The notes below the pieces were generated by a model. The model did not search any database, was not told where the DNA came from, and saw only the letters and a program-made list of their open reading frames with translations. A stretch of DNA of 64,000 nucleotides, taken from positions 248,001 through 312,000 of the forward strand of contig NZ_QWGR01000002.1 of the NCBI RefSeq assembly GCF_003576475.1, given 5' to 3'. This DNA comes from Maribellus luteus. Lineage in GTDB: Bacteria > Bacteroidota > Bacteroidia > Bacteroidales > Prolixibacteraceae. How positions within the stretch are numbered: position 1 is the first letter of the stretch; each line of letters begins with the position of its first letter. Below are positions 49,661 through 58,068 of this stretch, piece after piece. The translations under genes were made by a program, and so were the position numbers.

Positions 49661-51193
49661 ATGGCTGAAATTCAGAAAACTTTGCTGGTGATTCTCGATG
49701 GATGGGGAATCGGTGATGGTTCAAAAAATGATATCGTAGCAACGGCTCCGACACCTTTTATGGATTCGCTGATGGAAAAATATCCGCATTCAAAATTAAT
49801 GGCTTGCGGCGAATATGTGGGTTTGCCCGATGGACAAATGGGAAACTCTGAAGTTGGACACCTTAATATTGGTGCCGGCCGGATTCTTTACCAGGATATG
49901 GTGAAAATTACAAAGGCAATCCGCGACAAATCGTTGTGGCAGCATCCGCAGATTCTGAAAGCATACAATTATGCCAAAGACAATAATAAAAAAGTTCACC
50001 TGATTGGGCTGGTTGGCCCTGGTGGAGTTCACGCACTGAGCTCTCACATGGTAGCGCTTTGTCAGATTGCCACCGACATGGGATTGGACGATGTTTTTGT
50101 ACACGGATTAATGGACGGTCGTGATACTGACCCGCGTTCAGGATATGGTTTTGTTGAAGCCGATTTAAAAGCGCTTGAAGGAACCGTTGGTAAATTCGCG
50201 TCGTTGATTGGTCGTTACTACGGAATGGACCGCGACAATAATTATGACCGTTTGAAACTAGCGTACGATCTTTATACCGAAGGCAAAGGCGAAAAATCAA
50301 CTGATGTATTGGCAAGCATTCAAAAGTCGTACGACAATGGTGTGACTGACGAATTTATGAAGCCAATCGTAATGGTGGACGAAGCCGGAGAGCCCTTGGC
50401 AAAAGTTGAAGAAGGTGATGTGGTAATTTGCTTTAATTTCCGTACCGACCGTTTGCGTCAGACAACCATTGCTTTCACTCAAAAAGATTTGCCGGAATTT
50501 GGCATGCATACCATGGATCTACAATGGTATACGATGACCAATTACAAAGCCGACTTCGAAGGTATTAACGTGATTTTCGACAAAGACAATGTGCAGAACA
50601 CCATGGGAGAAGTTGTGGCAAAGGCAGGATTGAAACAGATCAGGATTGCTGAAACAGAGAAATATGCGCACGTAACGTTCTTCTTTAGCGGTGGCCGCGA
50701 AGCAGAATTCGAAGGAGAGAGCCGAATTCTGGTTCAATCGCCCAAAGTGCCGACCTACGATCTCCAACCGGAAATGTCAGCTCCGGGCGTTCGCGATGCG
50801 ATTGTCCCAAAACTGGAAAAGGGAGAAGCTGACTTTGTTTGTCTGAATTTTGCCAATGGCGATATGGTTGGACATACCGGGGTTTATGAGGCGATTTATA
50901 AGGCAATTGTAGCTGTGGACGGATGTTTGAAAGATGTGGTAACAGCTGCACAAAAAGGCGGTTACGATATAATGGTGATTGCCGACCACGGTAATGCTGA
51001 CAATGCAGTTAATGCGGATGGATCTGAAAACACAGCTCACTCGTTGAATCCGGTTCCTTGTGTTTTTGTAACCGAAAAACAAGGTATTAAGCTGCTGGAT
51101 GGTGTGCTGGCCGATGTGGCTCCGACTTTGTTGGCCGATATGGGACTGGAAGTTCCTGCCGACATGACCGGAAAGAACCTGATTGTGAAATAG
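49661..51193 (+). CDS. gpmI: 2,3-bisphosphoglycerate-independent phosphoglycerate mutase
   Basis: A 510-residue Mn-dependent glycolytic enzyme interconverting 3- and 2-phosphoglycerate. The metal-site DGWGIG is at about residue 13. The phosphoserine is in GNSEVGHLNIGAGR (about 62-75). The substrate-domain HGLMDGRDTDPRSG, CFNFRTDRLRQT, and the metal motif IADHGNADNA near 445 are all present. Full length for the family. Single gene with its own promoter. No sign of transfer. Confidence 0.97.
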   Translation: MAEIQKTLLVILDGWGIGDGSKNDIVATAPTPFMDSLMEKYPHSKLMACGEYVGLPDGQMGNSEVGHLNIGAGRILYQDMVKITKAIRDKSLWQHPQILKAYNYAKDNNKKVHLIGLVGPGGVHALSSHMVALCQIATDMGLDDVFVHGLMDGRDTDPRSGYGFVEADLKALEGTVGKFASLIGRYYGMDRDNNYDRLKLAYDLYTEGKGEKSTDVLASIQKSYDNGVTDEFMKPIVMVDEAGEPLAKVEEGDVVICFNFRTDRLRQTTIAFTQKDLPEFGMHTMDLQWYTMTNYKADFEGINVIFDKDNVQNTMGEVVAKAGLKQIRIAETEKYAHVTFFFSGGREAEFEGESRILVQSPKVPTYDLQPEMSAPGVRDAIVPKLEKGEADFVCLNFANGDMVGHTGVYEAIYKAIVAVDGCLKDVVTAAQKGGYDIMVIADHGNADNAVNADGSENTAHSLNPVPCVFVTEKQGIKLLDGVLADVAPTLLADMGLEVPADMTGKNLIVK

Positions 51194-51213
51194 TATTTCC
51201 GATAAAAATAGTT

Positions 51214-51278
51214 CGTCATTCCTGCGAAGCAGAAATCTGAACCTTGGGAGTTGGGGGCTCTCTTTCGTGGGAATGGCG
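51214..51278. repeat. short inverted-repeat element, relative of the GIY-YIG-flanking hairpins
   Basis: CGTCATTCC (51214-51222) and GGAATGGCG (51270-51278) are inverted copies with one mismatch. Inside are TGCGAAGCAG and TTTCGTGGGAAT. The TTTCGTGGGAAT part is identical to the right half of the hairpin upstream of the GIY-YIG gene at 63.3 kb. It contains no gene and sits between gpmI and the DUF3109 gene. Confidence 0.6.
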
Positions 51279-51304
51279 AAAATGTTAAGAACTAAATAAG
51301 AAGA

Positions 51305-51883
51305 ATGGTGATTGAAGTTGGAAGAGCATTGTTGAGTGATGACATCATTGAGGAACATTTCCTGTGCGATGTATTAAAATGCAAAGGTGCATGTTGTATT
51401 GAAGGTGATTCAGGAGCTCCGCTCACCGATGAAGAGGCCATTCAGATTGAAAAGGATTACCCCCTGTTTGAAGAATATCTTCCCCAGAAACATAAAAAAG
51501 AGGTTGAGAAACAAGGCTATTCGGTTATTGACAGCGATGGAGACCTTGTGACTCCGCTGGTTAACAACCGGCAATGTGTTTACTCTTTTTACAACGACAA
51601 TGGCATTCTGCAATGTGCTGTCGAAAAAGCATACTTTGAGGGTAAAATAAAGTTTCGCAAGCCAATTTCCTGTCACCTGTTCCCGATTCGGATAACAGAA
51701 TACAGGGACTTTGACGCGGTGAATTATCAGCAACTCAGGATATGTAAGCCTGGGCGCCAATGTGGTGCTTCCCAAAAACTTCCGCTTTATAAATTTCTAA
51801 AAGAGCCACTTATCAAGAAATATGGTGAAGAGTGGTACAAAGAACTGGAGATAGCAGCCGACTATCTCAAATCCTCCCGATAA
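51305..51883 (+). CDS. DUF3109 cysteine-rich protein
   Basis: A 192-residue cytoplasmic protein. Cysteines are spaced as in the DUF3109 family: CDVLKCKGACC near residues 21-31, NNRQCVYSF, GILQCAVEKA, SCHLFPIRI and RICKPGRQCGAS. The cluster of eight or so conserved Cys suggests a zinc or iron-sulfur centre. The family is widespread in Bacteroidota but its reaction is unknown to me. It lies downstream of gpmI, from which the inverted-repeat element separates it. Confidence 0.85.
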   Translation: MVIEVGRALLSDDIIEEHFLCDVLKCKGACCIEGDSGAPLTDEEAIQIEKDYPLFEEYLPQKHKKEVEKQGYSVIDSDGDLVTPLVNNRQCVYSFYNDNGILQCAVEKAYFEGKIKFRKPISCHLFPIRITEYRDFDAVNYQQLRICKPGRQCGASQKLPLYKFLKEPLIKKYGEEWYKELEIAADYLKSSR

Positions 51884-52277
51884 CTTCTTTTCTGTTTGAA
51901 TGCTGTAATAGTAAGGTTATTACGATCCCGGTGTTTGGGTGACGCGGTCTCGCTGTTTGTGATTCTTTTGGACCGGTTGAACATGCTAAAGGTTAGCGGC
52001 CCATCAATAGGACTGAATTCGTTCATTGATTCAATTTGGTCCAAATAAGGACACAATAACCTCATTTCCCGAAAATGAATAATTTTGCCGCAAGTCCCAT
52101 TTATGATATTTTTTGTCCCAATATGATTCTGGTTGATTTTTGGCACACTTCCCATTTTTTTGATAATCAGTTGATTATACTTTTTGGCATGTGAGTTGTT
52201 TTACTTAAAGTGCATCGGACGCAATAAGGTGCAAAGCTTTTGAAGAAAAATTACAAACAATAAAAAAACACAACATC
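51884..52277. other. 394-bp gene-free region upstream of the appendage operon
   Basis: No gene supported; a 97-codon leftward frame (51862-52155) has no family character and overlaps the end of the DUF3109 gene. The right third carries a dyad and a sigma-54-like motif (listed separately). The region is AT-rich with long T runs near 52150-52185. Confidence 0.6.
52163..52200 (+). promoter_or_regulatory. dyad and possible sigma-54 promoter of the appendage operon
   Basis: A perfect dyad ATAATCA-GT-TGATTAT (52163-52178) is followed by TGGCATG, four bases, TTGTT (52185-52200). The latter differs from TGGCACG-N4-TTGCW at two positions. The dyad core resembles the activator sites at 45.5 kb (ATCA...TGAT) but with a 2-bp spacer, not 3. 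No TAnnTTTG box at proper distance was found. The start would be near 52211, 67 nt before the ATG. Confidence 0.35.
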
Positions 52278-52859
52278 ATGAAAAAATTATCTTTAGTATC
52301 CGTTTTGATCTTCTTTTTAGCAGTAGTAGCAAGCGCACAGTCAGAAACAGTTTCACATGATTTAAGAGTAAAATTTCCAACTTATGCCTTTGTTGGATTG
52401 TCAGGTGAGGGCTCAATTGAGCTATCTCCTAAAGCTCCAGATGTCGCTGGTGAAGGCTTGGATTTTAATAGTCCCAGTGCTTCTAATAGTACTAAGTACT
52501 TGCAGTACTCTTCGCTACCGGGCAAAGGCGGTAAGAACAATCGTATTTCGGTTTCGATGACCGCTGCAAATAGCATGGCATTGCCTAAAGGCGTTACCAT
52601 ATTGTTGAAAGTGGAAGATTATAGTGGAAAAGGGAAAGGAACCTTAGGGACACCTAGTACAGGTGCAGAAGGAATAGTATTAGAAAAGAACGGTAAGGCA
52701 ATTGTTACTGGTATTAAAAACTGTTATACCGGAACAGGTAGTGAAGAGGGGCACTTACTGACATACTCTTTGAAGATGGAGGATGAAACTGCTAGTTATG
52801 AAGATTTGAGTACTGGTGATTATGATTTTACCATCACTTATACTATTGAAGCAGAATAG
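52278..52859 (+). CDS. secreted subunit 1 of putative surface appendage (probable major subunit)
   Basis: A 193-residue exported protein with signal peptide LIFFLAVVASAQ. The mature part is beta-rich: VKFPTYAFVGLSGEGSIELS, then KNNRISVSMTAANSMALPKG, and the signature AIVTGIKNCYTGTGSEEGHL with a single Cys, ending in FTITYTIEAE. The signature and order of strands recur in the proteins at 52.99 and 57.5 kb, so the three are paralogues. Being first in the operon and followed by its own terminator hairpin, it is likely the most abundant subunit. Confidence 0.8.
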   Translation: MKKLSLVSVLIFFLAVVASAQSETVSHDLRVKFPTYAFVGLSGEGSIELSPKAPDVAGEGLDFNSPSASNSTKYLQYSSLPGKGGKNNRISVSMTAANSMALPKGVTILLKVEDYSGKGKGTLGTPSTGAEGIVLEKNGKAIVTGIKNCYTGTGSEEGHLLTYSLKMEDETASYEDLSTGDYDFTITYTIEAE

Positions 52860-52886
52860 AGAGTTAAGATAAAAAATAAGGGAATT

Positions 52887-52917
52887 AAGAGGAAGGCTGT
52901 TCAGCTTTCCTCTTTTT
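52887..52917 (+). terminator. hairpin terminator inside the appendage operon
   Basis: AAGAGGAAGGCTG and CAGCTTTCCTCTT pair over 13 bp (one G-T) around a 2-nt turn, followed by TTTTTG. It lies 28 bp after the first subunit gene and 78 bp before the second. Partial read-through would give excess of the first subunit. A second small hairpin CAATAGGT-AATTC-ACCTATTG follows at 52941-52961. Confidence 0.75.
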
Positions 52918-52994
52918 GTTTTCAGTCTTTTTAACCGTAACAATAGGTAATTCACCTATTGACTTTCGTGTTGTTGCGATCTAATTTTAGCAAC

Positions 52995-53558
52995 ATGAAA
53001 CACAAGGGCGCTTTTCTTGTCATCATAATGCTTTTTTCATTGACCCGATTTAGTTTGGGTATTGGTGAGAACACTGAACATAAGGCCAGTGTTGTGATTC
53101 CTGATGTCGCTTTGTTATCGCTTCAGCACGATGGGAATTCCAATATTGAGCTGATGGGGACTTCATCATCTGTTGCAGGCAGCAAAATAGAGATGGGGGG
53201 AGAAGCGACCGCAGATATCTGGTTGAATTATTCTTCTGTTTGTCATAAAAATCAAAAAAGAAAAGTAACTGCAACGGTTGTGGGAGAAGTCCCGGAAGGT
53301 GTAATCATTAAGGTAAAAGCTGACAATAGTGTAGGAACAGGGAAAGGAGAGTTGGGAAAAACCAATGGCACTGTTGTTCTTTCAAGCAATCCGAGCGATG
53401 TGATTTCTGGTATCGGTAGTTGTTATACTGGTAGTGGCGTGCATAATGGACATTTGTTGTCGTATCAATTGGAAATTGATGAAGATATGTTCTATCAAGC
53501 CTCTGAAAACAAGCTCGCTTCCGTTCATGTGGTTTATACGTTAACCGACGATAATTAA
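52995..53558 (+). CDS. secreted subunit 2 of putative surface appendage
   Basis: A 187-residue exported protein; I use the ATG at 52995, which begins a normal signal peptide (GAFLVIIMLFSLTRFSLG). Paralogue of the first subunit: VVIPDVALLSLQHDGNSNIE, then ATADIWLNYSSVC, VPEGVIIKVKA, SGIGSCYTGSGVHNGHLLSY and VHVVYTLTDDN. The GIxxCYTG...GHLLxY signature is the same; it has one additional Cys. Probably a minor or adaptor subunit. It lies 45 bp before the next signal peptide gene. Confidence 0.8.
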   Translation: MKHKGAFLVIIMLFSLTRFSLGIGENTEHKASVVIPDVALLSLQHDGNSNIELMGTSSSVAGSKIEMGGEATADIWLNYSSVCHKNQKRKVTATVVGEVPEGVIIKVKADNSVGTGKGELGKTNGTVVLSSNPSDVISGIGSCYTGSGVHNGHLLSYQLEIDEDMFYQASENKLASVHVVYTLTDDN

Positions 53559-53636
53559 TTTCCTAAAACAATTGCAAAGAACTGGGAGATTGGTATTTTA
53601 GCGTTGAAAATTTTCAAATTGCAAAAACCAATCAGG

Positions 53637-54437
53637 ATGAGGCTTCAATATCTGACCCGCATTTTTTCCCTTGTTGTCTTTTTTTCTTCATTTACAATTT
53701 TTACGAGTGCCAATATTTTGGTGTTGAATGGATTAACTCATGAGTCGACAGGAGAGCTGGGAACTAAGTCCAAAGACAGGATTGAAATCCAAAACAATGG
53801 TTCGGAAGAACGAAGCGTGAGGGTTTATCTTCGCGATTACTGGTTTTCGTATACCGGAGAGAGCCGGCACGATGAACCGGGCACGCTTGATCGCTCCAAT
53901 GCGGCGTGGGTCAACTTTAGTCCGCAATTACTTACGCTTCAACCCAACGAAAAAGCATTTGTTGATTTTGAGGTAAGTGTGCCACAAATCGACTCATTGA
54001 AGGGAACTTACTGGAGTGTGATTATGGTGGAGGGAATTGTGCCGCCCGATACAGTTGCTTCTACGCGTGGGGTAAAGATCAATACCGCCATCCGGTATGC
54101 CGTGCAAATCATCACCAATATTGGCGAAACAGGAACAAAAGATTTGCAATTCTTGGGACTGGAACTTGCCAACGACGGGACAAATAATTTATTAAATGTG
54201 GCAGTTGAGAATACAGGCGAATGCATTCTAAGGCCCGAAATCAGCCTGGAAGTATTTGATGAAAACGGAATTTCGCAGGGAATTTTTAAAGCCGATCGGC
54301 GAAAAACGCTTCCGGGAACTTCCATCAGTACCTCGCTTGTTTTAGAGGGAATTAAGCCAGGGAATTACACGGCTATCCTGGTGGCAGACTGTGATGAAGA
54401 CCACATTTACGGTACCAATATCTCGCTTGAAATATAA
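53637..54437 (+). CDS. periplasmic chaperone-like protein
   Basis: A 266-residue exported protein starting at the ATG at 53637 (a TTG 33 bp upstream is less likely). Signal peptide IFSLVVFFSSFTIFTSA. The mature part reads as two immunoglobulin-like domains: the first (about 25-145) has NGSEERSVRVYLRDYWFSYT and QLLTLQPNEKAFVDFEVSVP, the latter like the PapD-type pattern for strand F1-G1; the second spans about 150-266. The gene lies between subunits and barrel as in chaperone-usher loci. No proven homology to FimC/PapD. Confidence 0.65.
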   Translation: MRLQYLTRIFSLVVFFSSFTIFTSANILVLNGLTHESTGELGTKSKDRIEIQNNGSEERSVRVYLRDYWFSYTGESRHDEPGTLDRSNAAWVNFSPQLLTLQPNEKAFVDFEVSVPQIDSLKGTYWSVIMVEGIVPPDTVASTRGVKINTAIRYAVQIITNIGETGTKDLQFLGLELANDGTNNLLNVAVENTGECILRPEISLEVFDENGISQGIFKADRRKTLPGTSISTSLVLEGIKPGNYTAILVADCDEDHIYGTNISLEI

Positions 54438-54439
54438 GA

Positions 54440-57400
54440 ATGTTTCGTCAGCCATTTTTCATAACTATATTTTTATTGGCATTTGCCTGGTCTGCTTTGG
54501 GCCAGCAGAAAGCATCGGTGCGTTTTGTGAAAGACAAAGTTTCTGCACTTCCCGGGGAAGTTTTGAACCTGGCTTACCAGCTTGATAATTTATCGACTGA
54601 TACCCTCGATGTTTCACCTTCTTTTTTATATCCTGAGGCTTGGGGTTTGGTGACACGAATTCAGGGAATCAAAATTGCTCCCGGTCAAAAAAAACTGGGA
54701 ATTGTTTCGATGAAGATCTTTCACGAAAGTGCAGTGGGTGAATACCCTGTTACGGTTAGTCTGAAGGAGCGAGGCGAAACACAGTTGGCTCAGGCTGAAA
54801 TCGGTATTTCTGTTCTGGAGGTTGAAAAAATTACACTGGAACTGATTGAAAAACCGGTTTACGTGTCGGCGGGAGACAAAATTAGTGCTTCTTACATGCT
54901 TCAGAATTTAGGAAATACGGAGAAGAATATTTTCATCAACACCAATAATTGCGATGTTGCAGGGCCTTCATCTGTTGTGCTAAAGCCAGGCGAATCTGCA
55001 CAGGTTCAGATTGTAAAAGCAACGTCTGATGAAATCTTTCAGAGTAAAAATGAATCGTTTACGGTGCGGGCACAGGTAGAGGAACGGGTTTTAAAAAGTG
55101 TTTATTCTACCGCCGTAGTGTTGCCGTCAAAGAAAGCCCGGAAAGATCTGTACTATCGTTTTCCGGTGAAAATGGCGGCAACTTATCTTTCTACCAATCG
55201 CCAAAACGAGTTTGAGTCGGTTTTGCAGTACCAGGTTGATGGGAGAGGTTCGCTTGACCCCGAAGGAAAGCATCAGTTAGGGTTTATGGCCCGCTGGCCC
55301 GATAATTCGGATCTTAGCTTTCTGGGTTTGTACGACCAGTATTTTCTTACTTATTCGAATGATAATCTGGAGGTATTTCTGGGAGACAAATCCTATACGG
55401 TAACTCCGCTTACCGAGTCGTTTCGGTATGGACGGGGTGCAGAGAGTAAGCTCACCCTGAACAATGGCTTGGGGATAGGTTTCAAGTATTTAAAGCCACG
55501 GTTTTTCGAGGAGATTGAGAGTGAATTGGCAGCTTCAGCAGGTTTCGATTTTAACCGGAACAATAAAATTGAATTGCACTATTTGTCCAAAAAATACCAA
55601 CTGGAAAATGATCCTGCTCAACTGTTTAGCTTGACTTCGCTGTTTACTCCTTTTCTGCATACTTCGGTAGATCTGGAAGTATCGCATGGCCAATTTTTAG
55701 GAAAAAAATCGAATGCGTTGCGTGCCGGATTAAACAGTCGGTTTTCAATTTTTCAGCTTACAGGAGTTTATTACGACACAGGAAAAGACTACCCCGGGTA
55801 TTACACCAATTCGCGGTTTTACTCAGCCGGTGTAAGTGCCGACATTTCAGAGCGAATCAGCCTGTTTGCCAGTGCGAGAGAAGATTTCAGAAATGCGCAG
55901 TTGGATACCTTTTTTGTAACGGCACCTTATTCCAGGTCGTTGCAGGGAACAGTGAGCTATAAAACAGGCGAACGAAGTAGCCTGAAACTTTACTGGCGCG
56001 AGTATGAAAGAAAAGACAGGTTAAGCCTGAATAAATTTCACTATCAAACCAACTCGTGGAACCTGCAGTTTAATCACCGGTTCAAAAAAATACATTACTA
56101 TTTGAGTGGTGAGGTGGGGGAGACCTCTAACTTTTTGGAAGACGCAAGTCAGCAAGATCAAAAGAGTTACCGGGCCTCGGCTGATGTAACATATCGTTTT
56201 AATTCACGGCATTCGGTGCGGGTTTTTGGGAACTGGTCGAATATTAACCAAATTGTTTCTGACGACCGGCGCAGTGTGTTGGTGGGAATGGCCGCTACGA
56301 GCAGGATTTCAAAAAATCTACGCATGAATTTTTACCTGCAAAATGCCTACGATATTGATGATTATTACCGGAACCGAAACCTGATGCAGTTTAACCTGGA
56401 TTATTCGTTCTTGCGCAGGCACAGTATTTCGCTCCGAAGTTTTTATACCATTTTCAGAAACCAGGTGAACGACCCCGAGTTTACCATGGCTGCTACTTAT
56501 GCGTACCGGCTTGGCGTTCCTTTAAAACAGGTGATAAGCGCCGGAAAGGTTGTCGGAAGAATCAGCGACCGGGAAGGAAATCCTGTTGAGGGGATCTACC
56601 TGCGGATTTTAAACGAAACTACGGCTTCAAACAAGAACGGCGAATTTGAGTTCAGGCTGGTTACGCCTGGGAAGCAGCTTCTGGTGATTGATAAATCGAA
56701 GCTGGATGTGGATGAGATTCCGAGTATTCCGATGCCACTTGAAATGGAGGTGCTGGATAACGAAGAGTCGGTGGTTAATATATCGATTCAGAAGGGTGCC
56801 CGTTTGAGCGGGAAGCTGATCCTGGGCCAAAGTCAGTTAGCTGCATTGGATAATAAAGCGGCAAAACCTGCCAATGTTGTGGTGGAGCTGAAAACGGATT
56901 TTGAAACTTTTCGCCTGACAAGTGATGGCGAGGGCAACTTTTCATTTCCGTTGGTTCGCCCCGGCGATGTTGAGTTGCGGATCTATGCCAATACGGTTCC
57001 TGCGGGGTACCGGCCCAAACAAACAGTTTACACCTATCATCTGGAACCGGGCGAAAAGAAGTTTGCAGAGATTACGCTCGAGTCATCTAAAAAAGAGATC
57101 ATTTTCAAGTCCACAGGAAAATCCATCGCTGTTAAAAATAATCTTACGCCGGTAGTCATTAACAAGCGAACCCTTAAGGAATCGTCAGAGCCGGAAATCT
57201 TTTATTCGATTCAGATCGGTGCATTTAAAAAAGCCTTGCGAAAAGACTCGAAATTTCTGAAAGACCAATCTTTTTATTTCGAAAAACAAATTGATAACTT
57301 ACACAAGTATTTTATAGGTCGGTTTACCACTTACAAAGACGCTGAAAAAGAACTTGAAAAGCTAAACTCAGAATATGCATCGCCTTTTATTGTGGTGGTT

Positions 57401-57457
57401 AAAGATGGAAATATAATGAGCGTGGGCGAGTTTAAAGCAGGTGAAGATCAGGAGTAA
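54440..57457 (+). CDS. usher-like outer-membrane barrel with C-terminal SPOR domain
   Basis: A 1005-residue protein. Signal peptide ITIFLLAFAWSALG. Two Ig-like/beta domains (about 25-230: LNLAYQLDNLSTDTLDVSPS; GDKISASYMLQNLGNTEKNI). A beta-barrel region (about 235-690) has alternating aromatic strands (RYGRGAESKLTLNNGLGIGF; SLKLYWREYERKDRLSLNKF). Carboxypeptidase-regulatory-like domains (about 700-890; GRISDREGNPVEGIYLRILN, FSFPLVRPGDVELRIYANTV) and a SPOR domain (about 925-1000; FYSIQIGAFKKALRKD, YFIGRFTTYKDAEKELEKLN) follow. It starts 2 bp after the chaperone stop. SPOR domains bind denuded peptidoglycan. Probably the secretion or assembly pore for the subunits. Confidence 0.7.
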   Translation: MFRQPFFITIFLLAFAWSALGQQKASVRFVKDKVSALPGEVLNLAYQLDNLSTDTLDVSPSFLYPEAWGLVTRIQGIKIAPGQKKLGIVSMKIFHESAVGEYPVTVSLKERGETQLAQAEIGISVLEVEKITLELIEKPVYVSAGDKISASYMLQNLGNTEKNIFINTNNCDVAGPSSVVLKPGESAQVQIVKATSDEIFQSKNESFTVRAQVEERVLKSVYSTAVVLPSKKARKDLYYRFPVKMAATYLSTNRQNEFESVLQYQVDGRGSLDPEGKHQLGFMARWPDNSDLSFLGLYDQYFLTYSNDNLEVFLGDKSYTVTPLTESFRYGRGAESKLTLNNGLGIGFKYLKPRFFEEIESELAASAGFDFNRNNKIELHYLSKKYQLENDPAQLFSLTSLFTPFLHTSVDLEVSHGQFLGKKSNALRAGLNSRFSIFQLTGVYYDTGKDYPGYYTNSRFYSAGVSADISERISLFASAREDFRNAQLDTFFVTAPYSRSLQGTVSYKTGERSSLKLYWREYERKDRLSLNKFHYQTNSWNLQFNHRFKKIHYYLSGEVGETSNFLEDASQQDQKSYRASADVTYRFNSRHSVRVFGNWSNINQIVSDDRRSVLVGMAATSRISKNLRMNFYLQNAYDIDDYYRNRNLMQFNLDYSFLRRHSISLRSFYTIFRNQVNDPEFTMAATYAYRLGVPLKQVISAGKVVGRISDREGNPVEGIYLRILNETTASNKNGEFEFRLVTPGKQLLVIDKSKLDVDEIPSIPMPLEMEVLDNEESVVNISIQKGARLSGKLILGQSQLAALDNKAAKPANVVVELKTDFETFRLTSDGEGNFSFPLVRPGDVELRIYANTVPAGYRPKQTVYTYHLEPGEKKFAEITLESSKKEIIFKSTGKSIAVKNNLTPVVINKRTLKESSEPEIFYSIQIGAFKKALRKDSKFLKDQSFYFEKQIDNLHKYFIGRFTTYKDAEKELEKLNSEYASPFIVVVKDGNIMSVGEFKAGEDQE

Positions 57458-57501
57458 AGCCGTTGTATTCAGCGCAGATGTTGTACAAATGAAGTAAAAT
57501 A

Positions 57502-58062
57502 ATGAAGAGTTGCATTAAACATATAATGACCGTTTTTGTGGCCTTGGGCTTTGCGGTAGCGGCACAGGCACAATGGAACAGCGGAAACATAAACGTACGT
57601 TTCTCGGTCCCCGAAATTGCGATTGTGGATATTGAGCCCGAGCTTGGTTACATCGAATTTAGTGTAAATGCACCCGATATTGCGGGGGGAGAGCCGGTGG
57701 TCGAACATGTTTCCAACGAGTCGGTGTGGATCAACTATACCTCCGCCATTCGGAGAAACGGGAACCGCCGGTCGATCAATGCGCAGATTTCGGAAGGTAC
57801 CATTCCCGACGGCATTTCTTTTTATGTGGAAGCCTCTTTTGCATCTGCATTTGGGAGCATAAATCAAGGGAATCCTGTTGGTAGAGTTCAGATTACCAAT
57901 CAGCCGCATCCGATTATTACCGGCATTGGGAGTTGCTTTACCGGAGACGGAGTAGGAAAGGGACATGAATTAAAATATTTTCTTGAGATTTCAGATTTTA
58001 GCCAGATGAAATCGATAGAAGACCAGGTATTTACCGTATTGTATACTATAACTGATAATTAG
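57502..58062 (+). CDS. secreted subunit 3 of putative surface appendage
   Basis: A 186-residue exported protein with signal peptide IMTVFVALGFAVAAQAQ. It repeats the family pattern: FSVPEIAIVDIEPELGYIEF, APDIAGGEP, SVWINYTSAIRRNGNRRSIN, IPDGISFYVEA, ITGIGSCFTGDGVGKGHELK and FTVLYTITDN. One Cys in the mature part, at the GIGSCFTG site. Located after the barrel gene, so likely a minor subunit or tip adaptor. It starts 45 bp after the barrel gene. Confidence 0.8.
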   Translation: MKSCIKHIMTVFVALGFAVAAQAQWNSGNINVRFSVPEIAIVDIEPELGYIEFSVNAPDIAGGEPVVEHVSNESVWINYTSAIRRNGNRRSINAQISEGTIPDGISFYVEASFASAFGSINQGNPVGRVQITNQPHPIITGIGSCFTGDGVGKGHELKYFLEISDFSQMKSIEDQVFTVLYTITDN

Positions 58063-58068
58063 CGGAGA

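Noticed and set aside
51862-52155. 97-codon leftward frame between the DUF3109 gene and the appendage operon
   Set aside because: It overlaps the end of a real gene, has no domain or signal and a weak start context; I leave the interval as non-coding but do not exclude a small gene.
52141-52157. TGGCACACTTCCCAT as an additional -24/-12 site
   Set aside because: The -12 half is absent at the required distance.
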